From Rhizomys pruinosus (taxonomy: Eukaryota; Chordata; Mammalia; Rodentia; Spalacidae): a stretch of 64,000 nucleotides of DNA. Shown piece by piece: positions 34,594-47,027 of the stretch. The stretch spans positions 420,762-484,761 of the forward strand of contig VZQC01010433.1 in NCBI GenBank assembly GCA_009823505.1, written 5' to 3'. Every line of letters starts with the position of its first letter. The stretch's first letter is position 1. A program made the translations under genes and the position numbers. Under the pieces are notes generated by a model that saw nothing but the letters and a program-made list of their open reading frames with translations, searched no databases and was not told where the DNA came from.

Positions 34594-36751
34594 TCCTAAT
34601 AGGAGAACATCGAATCTGTAAACTAATGAAAAACGAATATGAAACTGATAGTCCCTCTCTTTCTATAGATGGGGATACAATACAAAAACCAAGCTGAGTG
34701 GTCGTAGTTCCCAGAAGGGATGCCCAATGCTTTGGTGCTGTTCCTGCTCCAGTGTTCTCCAGCTCAAGTCCACTCCCCAGCTCTTTCATTCCTCAGAGCT
34801 TTCTGGCCATCTTGGAAGACTACTTGGTCCTTTTGCAAGGTAGGTTGTATGTGGCAATGGGGGGTGGGGGGTTATGTCTGGTTCTGTGGCACTGGGCCAC
34901 TGGTCTAGGAGTTGATCTATAGAGATCCTCCTCCTTCACCCCTAGTGAGTGCAATCTCCAAGAGATGGCTTTCAACCATTTCTATGAATTTCACAATTGG
35001 TTCCCCTTATCCATCTTATTTCCCTCTCTCCTATCAGTATTTTCTGAACTTCACAAAGGAATTTCACAAAGAAATTACTTTGAAGGGAACTCTTAACCCA
35101 GAGATTGCTTCTGAAAAATAAATAAATAAATGCAACAAAACAAAAGAAAAAAAAACCAATAAACAACAACAAAACAAAACAACAGACCAAGAAGGTAACA
35201 CGTAGTCTGGCTAAGACAGCCAAAGGGAATCAGTAAGTCCTAGCAGCCAAAGCATATGATTAATAAAATCTATTAATTTTTACATTTCTTTCCTAAATGG
35301 CATCTTCTTGGTTTATCCATCCTTTACATGAAATTTTCAACATTAGATGCATGAGAGCCATAGCAGTGATAAGCTTTGTGAAAATAACTAAGCTACTCCA
35401 TCAACATAAGCAGTATGTTCTTAATGACAGTGTTGGCCTTTAGTATGAAAGGTTTCCTTAAGCATGATTTCAAATGTACTATCATTAAAAAAAAAAGAGT
35501 GCAGCTTCAAAATAAAGTGATCTGACAGTTCTATTTTCTTAGCAACAAGTATATCAGTTAAGAATCCTAACAGTAATTAGCACTCCCACATCAAGACTTC
35601 AAAACATGAGGATGAAAGGGAAAAAAACAGTAAAAGGAAGTTTAAAATTAAAAGAGTTGTGAATAACTAAGTTATTTTGGAATAATGTTTTAGAAATCAT
35701 ATTGTTCACTGATACACATTAGTAATGTTCATATAAAATGTTAGTATAGAGGCTTAATGTGATTAAGAAAGCTTTCATTAGGTAAGGAGATTTCTTTTTG
35801 GTCTATGTAAGCAGTATATCTTTTCACTATTCAGTTATCTATTTCTTATCATTTTATATAACCAAAGTACAAATGTGTTTCATCAGAGCATATAATATAA
35901 TGATAGCTTTAAGGTTAGCACCTCATATAATTTAGTTCCATTACCCAATTTGTCTAACTATTTTACCTGAACATAGTCAATAATGAAAGGCACTTCAATC
36001 ACTCTCCTTGCTGAATCATAACCTTCTATTAACATTAGGCAAAAAGGGAACATTTAAGTATATCTTTAAAAGCACAGTTTATATAACACATAACAATTAT
36101 GAAAGTGGCTGTACTTTGTCAAAAATTAAAGAAATTATTTATTTCCATATCTAGATATGTATTTACAGAGATAGAAATATGTATTTAAATTAGTAGAGAT
36201 AAAGACAAAGGTTCAGTAAGCTTTGGGAGGTCTTCCATTGTCTAACTTCTTTAATACTGGTTCTTTTTTGAATGGAATCTGCCTTATAATGGATGCACCT
36301 CTCTACCTAAAATGTGACCAATTCTTGATTTCTTAAGTACACTTTTGCTGTTACAAAATAAAAAAAAAAATAAGATGCAGACATTTGGAAAAAGTTGAAA
36401 ATAAGTGATAAAAGGACAAGGGCTTCTCTGAGTTCCATCTCTAGGAACACACACAGAAGACATGCCTCTTCCTTTTTCCATCCTGACTTCTCGTCTACTT
36501 ATTTCTTTCCTTTTGATGGGATTCCTTCAATCCATTTTCTCCTATATGCTTAGCATCCTATCTTTTTGTCTTTCCCCTGGGAAAGTTCTTGAAGAAATAG
36601 TAAAGGGAGACAATGCTTCATTGCTTGCTCTGCTCAGCATTTCTTCACTGTGGGAACTGCAGGGAGAGGCAGAAAACCTATGATCTGAGGAACACCTGAT
36701 AGCTCTAAGAAGACACAAGCTATCTGGGAGGAAAATCAGCAGCTTAATGAG
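34594..36751. other. Unique DNA, nothing recognised
   Basis: Includes an A-rich block at 35116-35190 (AAAT and CAAAA units) that could be the tail of a decayed retrosequence. Otherwise AT-rich without recognised features. Confidence 0.45.
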
Positions 36752-36945
36752 CTTCTGTGAGGAAAACAACTGGACGTGACTCACTTAGGTGAAAGTTCTA
36801 ACTTTTACAGAAAAATTACTAACTCTGTGTTTATCCCCCAAATTTGACACTTAGACTGTGAACCATATAAACGAAATCACATGTGAAGAGTTAATGGTAT
36901 CACTGGCACATCATAAATGCTCAATAAATGTTATTACAATAGATA
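36752..36945 (+). repeat. Copy 1 of a diverged direct duplication with a MIR-like end
   Basis: Shares ctaacttttacagaaaaatt and the following actaactctgtgtttatccc, aaatttgacacttagactgt and ctcaataaatgttattacaa segments with 37973-38185, in the same order and spacing. The tggcacatcataaatgctca end resembles the end of MIR. The shared sequence before it does not match the MIR consensus well, so a local duplication fits better than two independent MIRs. Confidence 0.8.
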
Positions 36946-37972
36946 TTTTTAATGTCATCACTAACTTGACTGAATAGTATATAATATCATTATTCAAAGA
37001 ATAATTGCTAATATTTTAGCAATAAATAAAAATGAACAATAAATTGAAAGCTACACAATACTTTTAAGAAAGACATACCAACGTCTTATCTATGATCATA
37101 TTATTGCAGAGGAAATGTGGCTATCTAAGGAAAAATTCCCTTAAGTACATGTATACACAATGAACTTTAAATCTGCGAAAACTTCGATGTCACTTGGCAA
37201 CTGATGCATGTAGTCGTAAAAATCTATTTATACACATAGATGTGCAAAATCCTATATAAAAAACCATGTACTTAGGATTTTAAGAAATATTTTTCTTTGT
37301 AAAAAGATCCACCCTTGACTCCCCTTAAAATGTGTATCCTATTATATAACTTGAAATGAGCTATCGTGCAGAGCTTGATAGATATGACTTATTCTCAGCA
37401 AATTATACCTTTCAGGGGAGAACAACATGTAACTTATATTTTTAAAAAGTTACTCCAATTTTAAGGACACACAGGAGCCACTGATTTTTCCTTTTCACCT
37501 TGGAACTGCAGAGATCTGGCAACTCCATGGCACTTTCTCTTTCATCTGCCAAATCTCAGGTCACATTTTCATGGTATTCAATGAGGCATTGCCCAAGGTT
37601 CTATGATAATGGAATAAATTCATTCAGTGTAGGTTGAACATGTATCCCTTCCGTGATTTTTCCCAAGTATCTAGGGTTGCAACTTCCTCCCTTGTGCTCT
37701 CTCAGCAATTTTCTGCTTTTGTTTTCTAATTCAATGTTATGCTCAGCAATTATTTTTAAATTATATGCTACCCTTGACCAGTATTTAAAGGCAAGGGTGG
37801 TGATGATTAAGCCAACGCTGTTGCCCTAGAAAATAGCCATACACCCAGAACATACATATCCATAGTATTTGGTGTATTAATGATGATTACAATGATATGC
37901 TGTCCTGTAGATGGTATAGATCCACATTTTCTATTATTTTCAGGATAACCACCTCTCTATTGATAGTTTTAT
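36946..37972. other. Unique spacer between duplicated segments
   Basis: No feature recognised in this 1 kb of AT-rich sequence. Confidence 0.5.
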
Positions 37973-38185
37973 GATCTTCTGTGACCAAAACCACTGGACC
38001 TGAGTCATGTAGAATGTGAAAAGTCTAACTTTTATAGAAAAGTTACTAACTCTGTGTTTAACCCCCAAATTTGACACTTAGACTGTGAACCATAACTAAG
38101 AGTAAACAAAACCACATTTTGACGAGAATTGACAGCATCATTGGGCACATCATAGATGCTCAATAAATGTTATTACAATAGACAT
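37973..38185 (+). repeat. Copy 2 of a diverged direct duplication with a MIR-like end
   Basis: Partner of 36752-36945. About 20 bp longer because of small indels (for example ctaagagtaaacaaaacc versus ataaacgaaatc). Confidence 0.8.
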
Positions 38186-39078
38186 CTCACTATAAAACTT
38201 TATGTTAGTGTCTGCCAAAACTGATTTTTTAATGCATGAATCCATTGACCCATAGAATTTCAAATTACTATGATAAAACATCTAATCATTATCTTTGATA
38301 CCTGTTTTTCCTAATTTTTTTTATCAATTTTTATTTTGCAAAAGAATTGCCAGCATTTACCATGGCCAGGAAATGAAAAGCTAGAAACACGCAACTTTTA
38401 TTCCTTGCCATGTGTACCTTCTGGATACCACCAGTTTGAAGAGTCTCTGTTCAAATCATGAGGCAAAGCTTTAAGTTTTCCATGTGAATGGAGACGTCTG
38501 GAACCTGGGATGAATACGCTCTGGACTCATGTGCTTCTTCTAGTGTCTTCTTTCGACATCTTATCTCTGATGTTCAAAAGTCATCTAATAAAGGAGGGGT
38601 TACAAGCTGCTCATGTGGGGAGGGGTTGTGATAGTGTCACTTAATACTAAGAAATAATATCTTTGCTCCCTGTTTCATGGTATGAGGCTCCTAAATTCCT
38701 TGCAATCTCGAGACTCCTTTGTTTGTTAATGACATGACTGATGGTTGATGGCTCCCAGATGGTTTCAGTAGAAGGACTGGTGACCCAAAGATCAAATCAT
38801 GGTTAAAAGATTAGGAAGCTTCATCCCTAACCCTCAGCCTCTGAGGCTGGAAGTTTAAGTCAGTCACCCACAGACAATGAGAGAAATAAAAGTTTTACAT
38901 AATAAGGCCTCCACCAAGACAGAAGGACTATAGTCAGATAAGCTTCCAGACTGCTGAACACAGATTCCTGAAGAGTGCTGCATCCAGAGAGGACAGAGGA
39001 CACCACACCCCTTTATACCCATTTGCCTATATGTCTCTCCTATCTGGCTGCTCATTTGCAACCATTAAAATATCCTTT
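38186..39078. other. Unique DNA, nothing recognised
   Basis: No feature recognised. Confidence 0.5.
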
Positions 39079-39208
39079 TGGCACACACTTTTAATCTCAG
39101 CACTGGGGAGGCAGAGGCAGGTGTATCTCTGTGAGTTCAAGTCCAGCCTGGTCTATATAGTGAGTTCCAGGCCAGCTGGGGCCAAATAGTGATACCTTGT
39201 CTAAAAAG
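39079..39208 (+). mobile_element. B1: B1 SINE, first of a tandem pair
   Basis: Plus-orientation B1 missing about the first dozen bases, ending taccttgtctaaaaag directly before the next B1. Confidence 0.9.
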
Positions 39209-39210
39209 TA

Positions 39211-39368
39211 GCCAGGCGTGATGGCACACACCTTTAATCCTAGCGCTTGGGAGGCAGAAGCAGGCGAATCTTTGTGAGTTCAAGGCTAGCCTGGTCTACA
39301 GAGTGAGTTCCAGGACAGCTGGGGCTACAGGGAGACCCTGTCTCGAAAAGACTAGAAAAAAAAAAAAT
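39211..39368 (+). mobile_element. B1: B1 SINE, second of a tandem pair
   Basis: Complete B1 (gccaggcgtgatggc to accctgtctcgaaaagac plus A-tail) abutting the previous B1 in the same orientation. The second insertion probably used the first copy's A-tail as target. Confidence 0.95.
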
Positions 39369-39664
39369 TAAAGTACTCTTTTAGTAAGTGTATAGATCTA
39401 AGGAACATGTTTCTCTGAGTTAGTGAAGGAAATGAATCAAAATTCAGGAGGGTGCTGAAGGAATCACAGTTTGCTGTGAGTCAGTGCAAACACAGACCAC
39501 AGCCTGGGATTGAGGCTCTGACATCTAATTGGGGACAGTGGAGAACGATTTTATGGGATTGAGCTGTTAACCTGAGATCCAACTCCAATTCCAGTGTAGA
39601 CAGTGTCAGAATTGAGTTATATATTGTATTAAATGTACAAAAGCTCAATTAAAAACATATTTTA
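39369..39664. other. Unique DNA, nothing recognised
   Basis: No feature recognised. Confidence 0.5.
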
Positions 39665-39785
39665 AAAAGGTAGCATCTCACTATGTACTTCAGTCTGACT
39701 TCAAACTTGTTATATAAGTCAGGCTGGCCTAAAACCCAAGTTCCTGTGCCTCCATCTTCCCAGTGTTGGTATCATCTCTGTTGTA
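39665..39785 (-). mobile_element. Old B1-like SINE
   Basis: Reverse orientation. Diverged landmarks: ctcactatgtacttcagtctgac, gtcaggctggcctaaaac and cctccatcttcccagtgttgg. Confidence 0.72.
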
Positions 39786-39839
39786 TACACCTATCTTCCA
39801 CTGAGTGCTTTCATGGATGAGGCACTATATCTAATAAGT

Positions 39840-39955
39840 TTCCTCTATCATCTCAAGAACCTCACAACGATTCCATGTTAGGCATAAGGGAACTAAAGCA
39901 TGAGAAGTCCAAAGTCGTCCACAGAAAAAGTGTCGGCCCCAGGATCTGCTAGCCA
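39840..39955 (-). mobile_element. MIR SINE
   Basis: Reverse MIR pattern: aagaacctcacaacgattcc, then aagggaactaaagcatgag, then gtccaaagtcgtccac, then ggccccaggatctg. Confidence 0.65.
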
Positions 39956-40139
39956 TGAAAACCTAAACAATGCATGTGGCAAGAACCTGCTAGGATACAC
40001 TTTATTTCTGGCTTATTCACTACATCTTTAAACTTCAAGATATGTTAATAGGAACTGTTCAGAAGATGGCTCTTGTTAGACATAAGACAACCCAAATACG
40101 TGAAAACTGGTGGGCTTCACTTGTCCAGTATGGATAGCA

Positions 40140-40255
40140 TCATGGCAGAATGGCTGGCTATGACATTAGCAATCAGTGGCTGCATTTGAACCTTGGCTGT
40201 TACTTACCTAGCTGTGTCACTGCTGGAAAGTCATTTATAACCTAGGAAAATTCAC
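40140..40255 (+). mobile_element. MIR SINE
   Basis: Plus-orientation MIR core: tttgaaccttggctgttac, ttacctagctgtgtcac, then gaaagtcatttataacct. Confidence 0.68.
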
Positions 40256-43200
40256 TGATTTTTTTTTACAAGAACTTGGTTAATGCACACAGAGCTCATA
40301 GCAAATATGCCTAGTGTGATCATTAAAATAGCCAATATTTAAAATGACCAGAAAGAGAACCTTGAACATGGCTCCTGAAATACACAATTTGCATGCAAAC
40401 CTATTCCTAGAAAAAACAATTTCCTCAAATGTAATTCTATTTGCTTGGTAGATGATGAAATTTAAAAATAAAAAGTCAATATTAGTAAATTGAATGAAAT
40501 TTTAATGAAATGACAAGCTCCACAAACATTCTCATTTTTTATTAAAGCTGACTCTGATAACTGCTCTATTTTGATGTACTCAAGTGACTAAATGAATCAA
40601 GTGCCATTATTTATTTTAAGTGGCTAGATATGAAAAAATTAAATGATACCATCATTATCTACTATAATAGATTAAATAATCATGTAACATATTAAGAGCT
40701 AGGGCATTATTAAATAGACTAAAGTTACATTAACTTAAAAAATAAAGAAGAGAGAAGAGAGAAAAGGAGAGAGGGTAAGTTAGTTGGGAGAACGTGATTG
40801 TGCCAATAGGAAAGTCATATTAAAACTATGCCCAGATTACCTGTGTTAGATGTGTGACTATATCTTGGTCCAGACATATGTACCTCTATCTTTAGGTACA
40901 TACTATGTAACTTCTCTTTTATCAGTTCAAGAAGAATGTTTACAAATAAGGTTTAAATAGTCTCTTACCCTCTCATTAGATTTCTCACTTGCTACATTGT
41001 GAAATATAATGCACTTTGAGGCCTAAACAAACCACTTGTGAATTATAGTGAAAAACAGTAACAATGATACAATTCCCAGTAAAAATAATATGAAAAAGAA
41101 AAAAATAAAAATAAGCTACAGAGTTTTCTCATAGACTTTTAATTTTGGAAAACTACCAATAAACATTAGGTACTTGAAAGTTCATGGTTTTTGACAAGAA
41201 ATTGTAAATGTTCATAAACTCAAAACTTTCATTTTGCCTTTTTTTGAATTTTACCTATGGACAAAATGTAACTTTTTGTTAACTAATAATATTGACATTA
41301 AATTTATCCAACCATTATTTATCTTTTTGGTTTGTGCTAGGGGAAGTAAGGGAAAGACATCAAAGTACGTTGAGTGTCAAACCAGGAGAGGGAATATACT
41401 TTCAAATATTTCTGTGAATTCAGATGATGAGAAACTCAATTTTCAAATAAGTCTCTCTTGGCAGAATCATATGAAAATCCGAAAGGCAAGAAGAGAAGGC
41501 AGGGTGGGGAGTTTTCCCAGTACGTTCCTTGGTGTGTCTGTGTCTAGCCGTGCCAACATATTTCACTTTAGGAAACCCTGTATTTTCCTTCAATTCTGCT
41601 CTGCTAATAATTAATTCATTGTGCTTACACTGCAGCCAGCTTCAAATCATGGACTCCATTTCTTGGTAATAGATTCTGCCACAGGCAATATGCTGAGCCA
41701 TAACCTCAATTACAACTTACGGGGGTGAAGACTGTACTTGTTTTCAGTAGGAGCCACTATTTTGTCTTAACTGAAACTGTATGGGGTGATGAGAAGTCCC
41801 ACACCATAGCAAACATATATGTAAAACTGCATTTTATCTCTGAGTATAAGAATGTCATCCCTTGAGATAAACAGATGGTAAAAAGATAACTAGCCAAAAT
41901 TTAGAGAGCACTACTAGTTTTAAAAAGCAGCTAAGATTAATATTATCATTAAAAATGAGAAATTCCAAATGAAAATTTTGTAAAGAGATTAACAAACTGT
42001 AAAGATGAGTAATTTGTTCAGACATTCTTGGGGTATGTGTGCATATTACTGGAAAAGCTAGAGAAAAAGAAATAGAGATGGATACAGGGCCACACAGTGA
42101 GGTACTCCTCTGTAATGTAGTTTTACAAGAATGTCAGTTATGTAGTTTTACAAGAATGTCAGTTAGACCTTGATAACATTACAATTTGCTTTATAAAAGG
42201 TATATGTGGTATGTGTCTTTTATTTTAAAGTAGCGTTGCTAAAATGTACATTCATATGAATTCCCAAATTATATAATAGATACAATTCTGAAGTCAAAGG
42301 CATGCTAGGGTGTGAGTGGTTAACCCTGCAAGTCCATGTATTAACAGCATGTGCTAGGGAGATTGCACTGGCATTGTGTTTATTTGTTTCTGAACTTGCT
42401 TTTTCAATTATACTGCAGAAGAGAAGATTCAACAACAGCTACCGGGTGCCCCAGATTTTTAGTGTTCATTAATGAAAGTGTTGATTATAAATGGGAAATT
42501 ATATTACTGTAAAAGTGTCTACAGGCCTGTGAAACTTCATTCCCATCTTTTAGTGCAATTTTAATCTCAGAATATCCTAGCAGTGAACTAGATTCCTATA
42601 TTCTATAGTTACAAACTATAGGATGGTAAAGCACGTGCCAATCTGGTCTTGTGCTGAACTAGCAGACGTGCTATCTCAGGCTTCTACAGGAAGGCTACTT
42701 AGTTCGCCACATATGACATCATGCTGGGTGAGACACACTTGCCAAACACTTGTAAGTGCTGTAATTTCATAGAGACATATATAATTATTTCTCCTCTATT
42801 TTGGATCTTTTCTGGAACTTAATTGCAATGAAGCCCTCCAAGGCACGGATATGGATCCACTGTAGCTTTGGAAGGTGAATCAAGAGAAAGGTTGCAAAGA
42901 TTTCATGTTTTGGGAAGTCCAAATGAAAACATTTAGAAAAAAAGGGGAGAATCTGTCAAAGACCAGCATGTGATGCTCTGTGTTAATCATGTGTCTACAT
43001 TTTAAGTCCTGCCTTTTACTTTCTATTTCCATAGAACAACGAGGCGACTGTTAGATGTCACCAGGTCCAGTCACCTTATCATCATATACAAGATAAAAAC
43101 AAGTAGCCACCCTGGAGTAGCTTTCAGCCATGTTTACTGTATCCATGGAATCCATCTGGAATTCCTAAATATGCTTGGTTTTCTGATGTGAGATACTTTA

Positions 43201-46114
43201 GAAAGATACCTTCCCAGATGGTCAATATATACTGTTATAGAAACTATTATTGTATAAAAAATGTCCGGTGTGTGAATATGTAAAAGAAAGATTAGCAGAA
43301 GAATTGTTAAAATTTTCTCTGGGGAAAATCATTAAGGGAAGTTTGTGCAAGTCTGAACAAATGAATATACGTGGTCTGCACCATGACAATCACAGATGTT
43401 AAGTGCATAAGTTGGCCTAATGATTTTAATGTTGAGGAGCCTAAAGGGACCAAGGCCTTAGGTCACCTGGTAGTGAAACAGTTGCTTCTGTGGAGACTAC
43501 ACAATCAGTACACAGTGTCAAGCTCTCAGTATCTGTGGATACCGGAAATGTAGCTTATCACAGTTTTTCAAGAATAATGGGTAACTTTCATGAAAATAGA
43601 AGAGAGATGATCAGAAAGAAAAACAATCTTTGTTATAAGAACAACTTTCCACCAGGTTCTTCAATTTCACAATTATTTTAAACACACGTGTAATTAAATT
43701 TCTCTTGTTCTATTACTTTGAGGTTAGAGTCTCAGTAGAATTAGAAAATTGCAGGCTTAAATGTTCCTTTATGTAAACACTGAGTGAAGAGAAAACATGT
43801 ATGTTGTCAAGCCAACTTATGGGTGAAGGAGACAACTGTGACCATGTGTCCATGTGTTGACCATTGTGGCATGCTTAATTAGTAAAATGAGTCAAACCTG
43901 CCACCAAAGTTATGTCAGATCAAACCAGAATAACCTGTACTATAGGCAGAAATCTACAAGGAAATAGGCCGTGACTATTTTACTTCAAGGCAGCTCTGAA
44001 GTAGAAAATAAACCAATGGCTCTGATTAAGCACCCCAATGAAATTGGGCATTCTGGCCTTCAGAGAGAGAAGTTCACAAATCTGCCCACATACTCAACAA
44101 TAATCTTTTTGTGTCCTATGACTTTAGTTAATCTGGAGAATCTAATCTAATCTAAGCTCATCAGATACATATTACATTGGAAGTTGTTTTGTTGTATTGT
44201 TTTCAAAGAAATACAAGTAACATGACTTTAATAAGAATTTCTTCAGCACAAGAATTTTTTTTTTTTACATCCTTTATATAGTCCCCAAAATACTGGGAAG
44301 TGGGACAGCACCCTTTTGAGTAAATTATTTCTTTTGGACACAGAATTTAATTGGCACTAGCAGAGGCCTTTTTGATTCTCTCCTTTAAAGATTTTTGTAA
44401 TTCTCTTTCTGTTTTGTGCGAGATAAGTTATTGCCTAAAACAGAAAAGAAAGAAGAATCTTAATAGGTGGAGATCAAGGAATGGCCCTTTCTGGATGCCA
44501 GTGAGCGTGACCTCAGCAAAGGTGGCGGTGATGGAACGCTTGTCTGAACTGTCAGCTTGATTAACTACAATTCTAAAGCTTTCCATATTGGCATTTAATC
44601 TTTTATTTAGTCATGGAAACATGAAGTCACCATTTTTAAGACAAGAGAAACTGGGGGAGAAAAGTGTTATCTTTCTTCAGCTCCCAGCAAAATGCTGCAA
44701 GATAATAGGAAGAGGAGAAGATTTCCTCCATTAACCCCTTGACCCGTCAAGTTAATGGATTTTGTTGCAAATATATCAACAAACAGGGCTACCACTAAGA
44801 TTCTAGGTCAGGTAGAGAAATCTCTGCCACTGTCTGGAACAATGTTTGGTGCTCCATATTGCTACTGATAGAACCTGTCTGCCATAGAAGGTGGAACCAC
44901 ACAGAGACATTCAAATTATCACTTTAAACTTAAACACACCAGAGGTGCTGCCATGCCTGTTTGTGCCTTTATCTATAGAAGAGACCACATTGCATAATGA
45001 AAGTGACATTTTTCTTGTAAATGTAGTGCTCAAAATCTACAGCAAGATTAAAATTGAGTGGAAAAAACTTTGTAACATAATTTAAAGCAATTCCCTAAAA
45101 GGAAATGCATTATAATTTGTGTAAACTGCCCAATTGGTATGCTTTAGCTACTGCTTAACAGGGTCACAATGACAATCAAAATTATGATCACTTCTATTTA
45201 AATATTAAGATTGTGCTAGGATTTCCCAAATTAAAATGTTAATAAGATGGGTTTCATCAAGTTGATTTGGTATACCAAAAATGCCATAATTTCTTCAAAA
45301 TTAAAATCTCATCAGAAGTGTATTTATACAGATGAACTATCTTTACAGGATCAAATAACATTAAATTACTATAGTTTTGTGACATTCCCCCCAATTGTAT
45401 AAGGAACCTTTTTCTATCAGCTTCTTTTAAGTAAAGTTCTAATAGAAAACATTCTATTTAAACACATCAAATATATTAACTTATGTATTAATATGTATTG
45501 AAGATATATATATTTTACTGTTGTTAGATTCTGCTCCAGAAAGTCTTTCCCAATAATTGTTAAAGCACCAATACTGAAAAATATAAAAATTTTAGCTTTT
45601 AGCAGATTTGATTCATTAATTCATACTACAATTAAAAATTATCTTGGAATACAGGCAGAACATTTACAAATATGTCATTATTTCTAAGCTGTCAAAGCTG
45701 AGGGCTTCCCAGGTACCTTATTCCTTTGGCTGTTACCTTGTATCAAACTAAGAAAAACAATTCTTTAAAGAAATGAAAGGATTTGTCAGACAGAAACTCA
45801 AAATCAGCTTGTTTTCTAAATTATAGATTGCCCTTGGATCAGTGTGCTTAATTTTTGTTGTGTACTCTTAATATAGTTAAGTACTTATGAAATATGAATA
45901 GCAACTACTGCAACTAGGCTCCAACTTGTAAGCCCCCAATGTTTAGGAGGAGACAGGAGAAGTATTGTAGCTCGAGGCTAGCTAAAATAAAATACTTATT
46001 TGTAAATGTCCTGTCCGTACTCCCTTTTAACTCAATAGAGCATCAACCTTCATTGTTTTCTTCCCCCAGATTAGCTAATAAGAGGCTCTGAATCAGTCTT
46101 TCGTTCTCTTGGGA
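40256..46114. other. Repeat-poor interval, 5.9 kb, no gene seen
   Basis: No SINE, LINE or LTR recognised. The only simple structure is a 25-bp tandem duplication at 42115-42164. Frames such as 41234-41614 (126 codons, plus) have no recognised domain. In a window where other parts carry several insertions per 10 kb this gap stands out. Confidence 0.5.
42115..42164. repeat. 25-bp perfect tandem duplication
   Basis: 42115-42139 is repeated exactly at 42140-42164 (starts atgtagttttacaagaatgt). Confidence 0.97.
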
Positions 46115-46246
46115 GCATTCATTCATTCATTCATTCAGTAGCAAATGCCCACTGAATGCTCTTGTGCTATTGGTATTAAGTGCTGGGAATACCAGGTGAA
46201 TCAATGTAGGACCAATCCAGGTCCTCATAGAATTTATAGCTTATAG
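46115..46246 (-). mobile_element. L2 LINE, part 1 (split by an L1 insertion)
   Basis: Reverse L2 3' end: a cattcattcattcattcattcag run, then gtattaagtgctgggaatac, then caggtcctcatagaattta. The right part resumes after the L1 at 47028. Confidence 0.75.
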
Positions 46247-47027
46247 GTATTTAAACAGCACTAATAGTTATGGTAGGTTACTTTGGTATAGACACATATG
46301 TTTGGATGGTATGTTAATCCATGAATTACATTTTTTTCTGTTAAATATGACAGGGTCTTACTGTGGTTTATAACATCTCCTAACATATAGAGGATGTAAG
46401 CTTGTGGCATCAGCCATGGGTTATTCCTCCAAGGAGAGAGCCAATAGCCAATTAGATTTGGGATATATAGGGGCACAGGTGGATGAGAAGCAAAACAGTC
46501 TACTTTCTCTGGAGCTGTTGTCTTGGACTCTGGTCAATTCTGGCTATTTCCTTTCATGGGCTGACAGTTTGTCCAGGAATAACCTTTTGATCCTACTAAT
46601 GAAGCACACGCAATTAGATATATAGGTATTTAAACAGCACTATGCCTAGGGAACAATCTGCGGAAGAGGGGGCATGGTAGAATGTAAGAGCTGCGATTGG
46701 GATGAATGGTGAAACTACAGCAATATAGTCTGGACACTCATTTGATCAACTTATAAGCCCCCCCCCGCTGGATGGTGGGGCTGTGGGGGTTTTGGGGCAC
46801 AACAGCCTGCAAATTGGTTTTACATGAGGGATGCTTGTACACATAAATTATCACTTATTGTTAAAAAAAAAACTGAGAGAAAGATGCAGGACAGTTATGG
46901 CAAAATGCATGATCTGGGATGGGTGGGGTGGGATGGGGGGGAAGGGAAAGGGAAATATGCCTGAACTGAATTGGAAAATGAGGTATGAAATACACAAAGC
47001 ATCAATAAAAAAAAGGTTAAAAAAAAA
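46247..47027 (+). mobile_element. L1: L1 LINE 3' end, itself interrupted
   Basis: The 3' part (46860-47027) is the same L1 3' UTR end as at 24540-24720 (gagagaaagatgcaggacag, G-rich block, catcaataaaa and A-tail). A perfect 17-bp TSD, gaatttatagcttatag (46230-46246 and 47028-47044), bounds the insertion. Within it, 46264-46620 is flanked by a 22-bp direct repeat and appears to be a later, separate insert. A C-run (46760-46766) lies in the UTR. Confidence 0.85.
46264..46620. other. 357-bp insert of unknown origin inside the L1
   Basis: Flanked by perfect 22-bp direct repeats (46242-46263 and 46621-46642, starting tataggtatttaaacagc). Both copies include the L2/L1 junction base order (tatag then gtattt), so the duplication arose after the L1 inserted. 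The insert has no A-tail and no LTR-like TG...CA ends. A 71-codon minus frame and a 73-codon plus frame lie on it without recognised domains. Confidence 0.6.

Noticed and set aside
41234..41614. 126-codon plus-strand frame
   Set aside because: No recognised family; composition matches translated AT-rich non-coding DNA.
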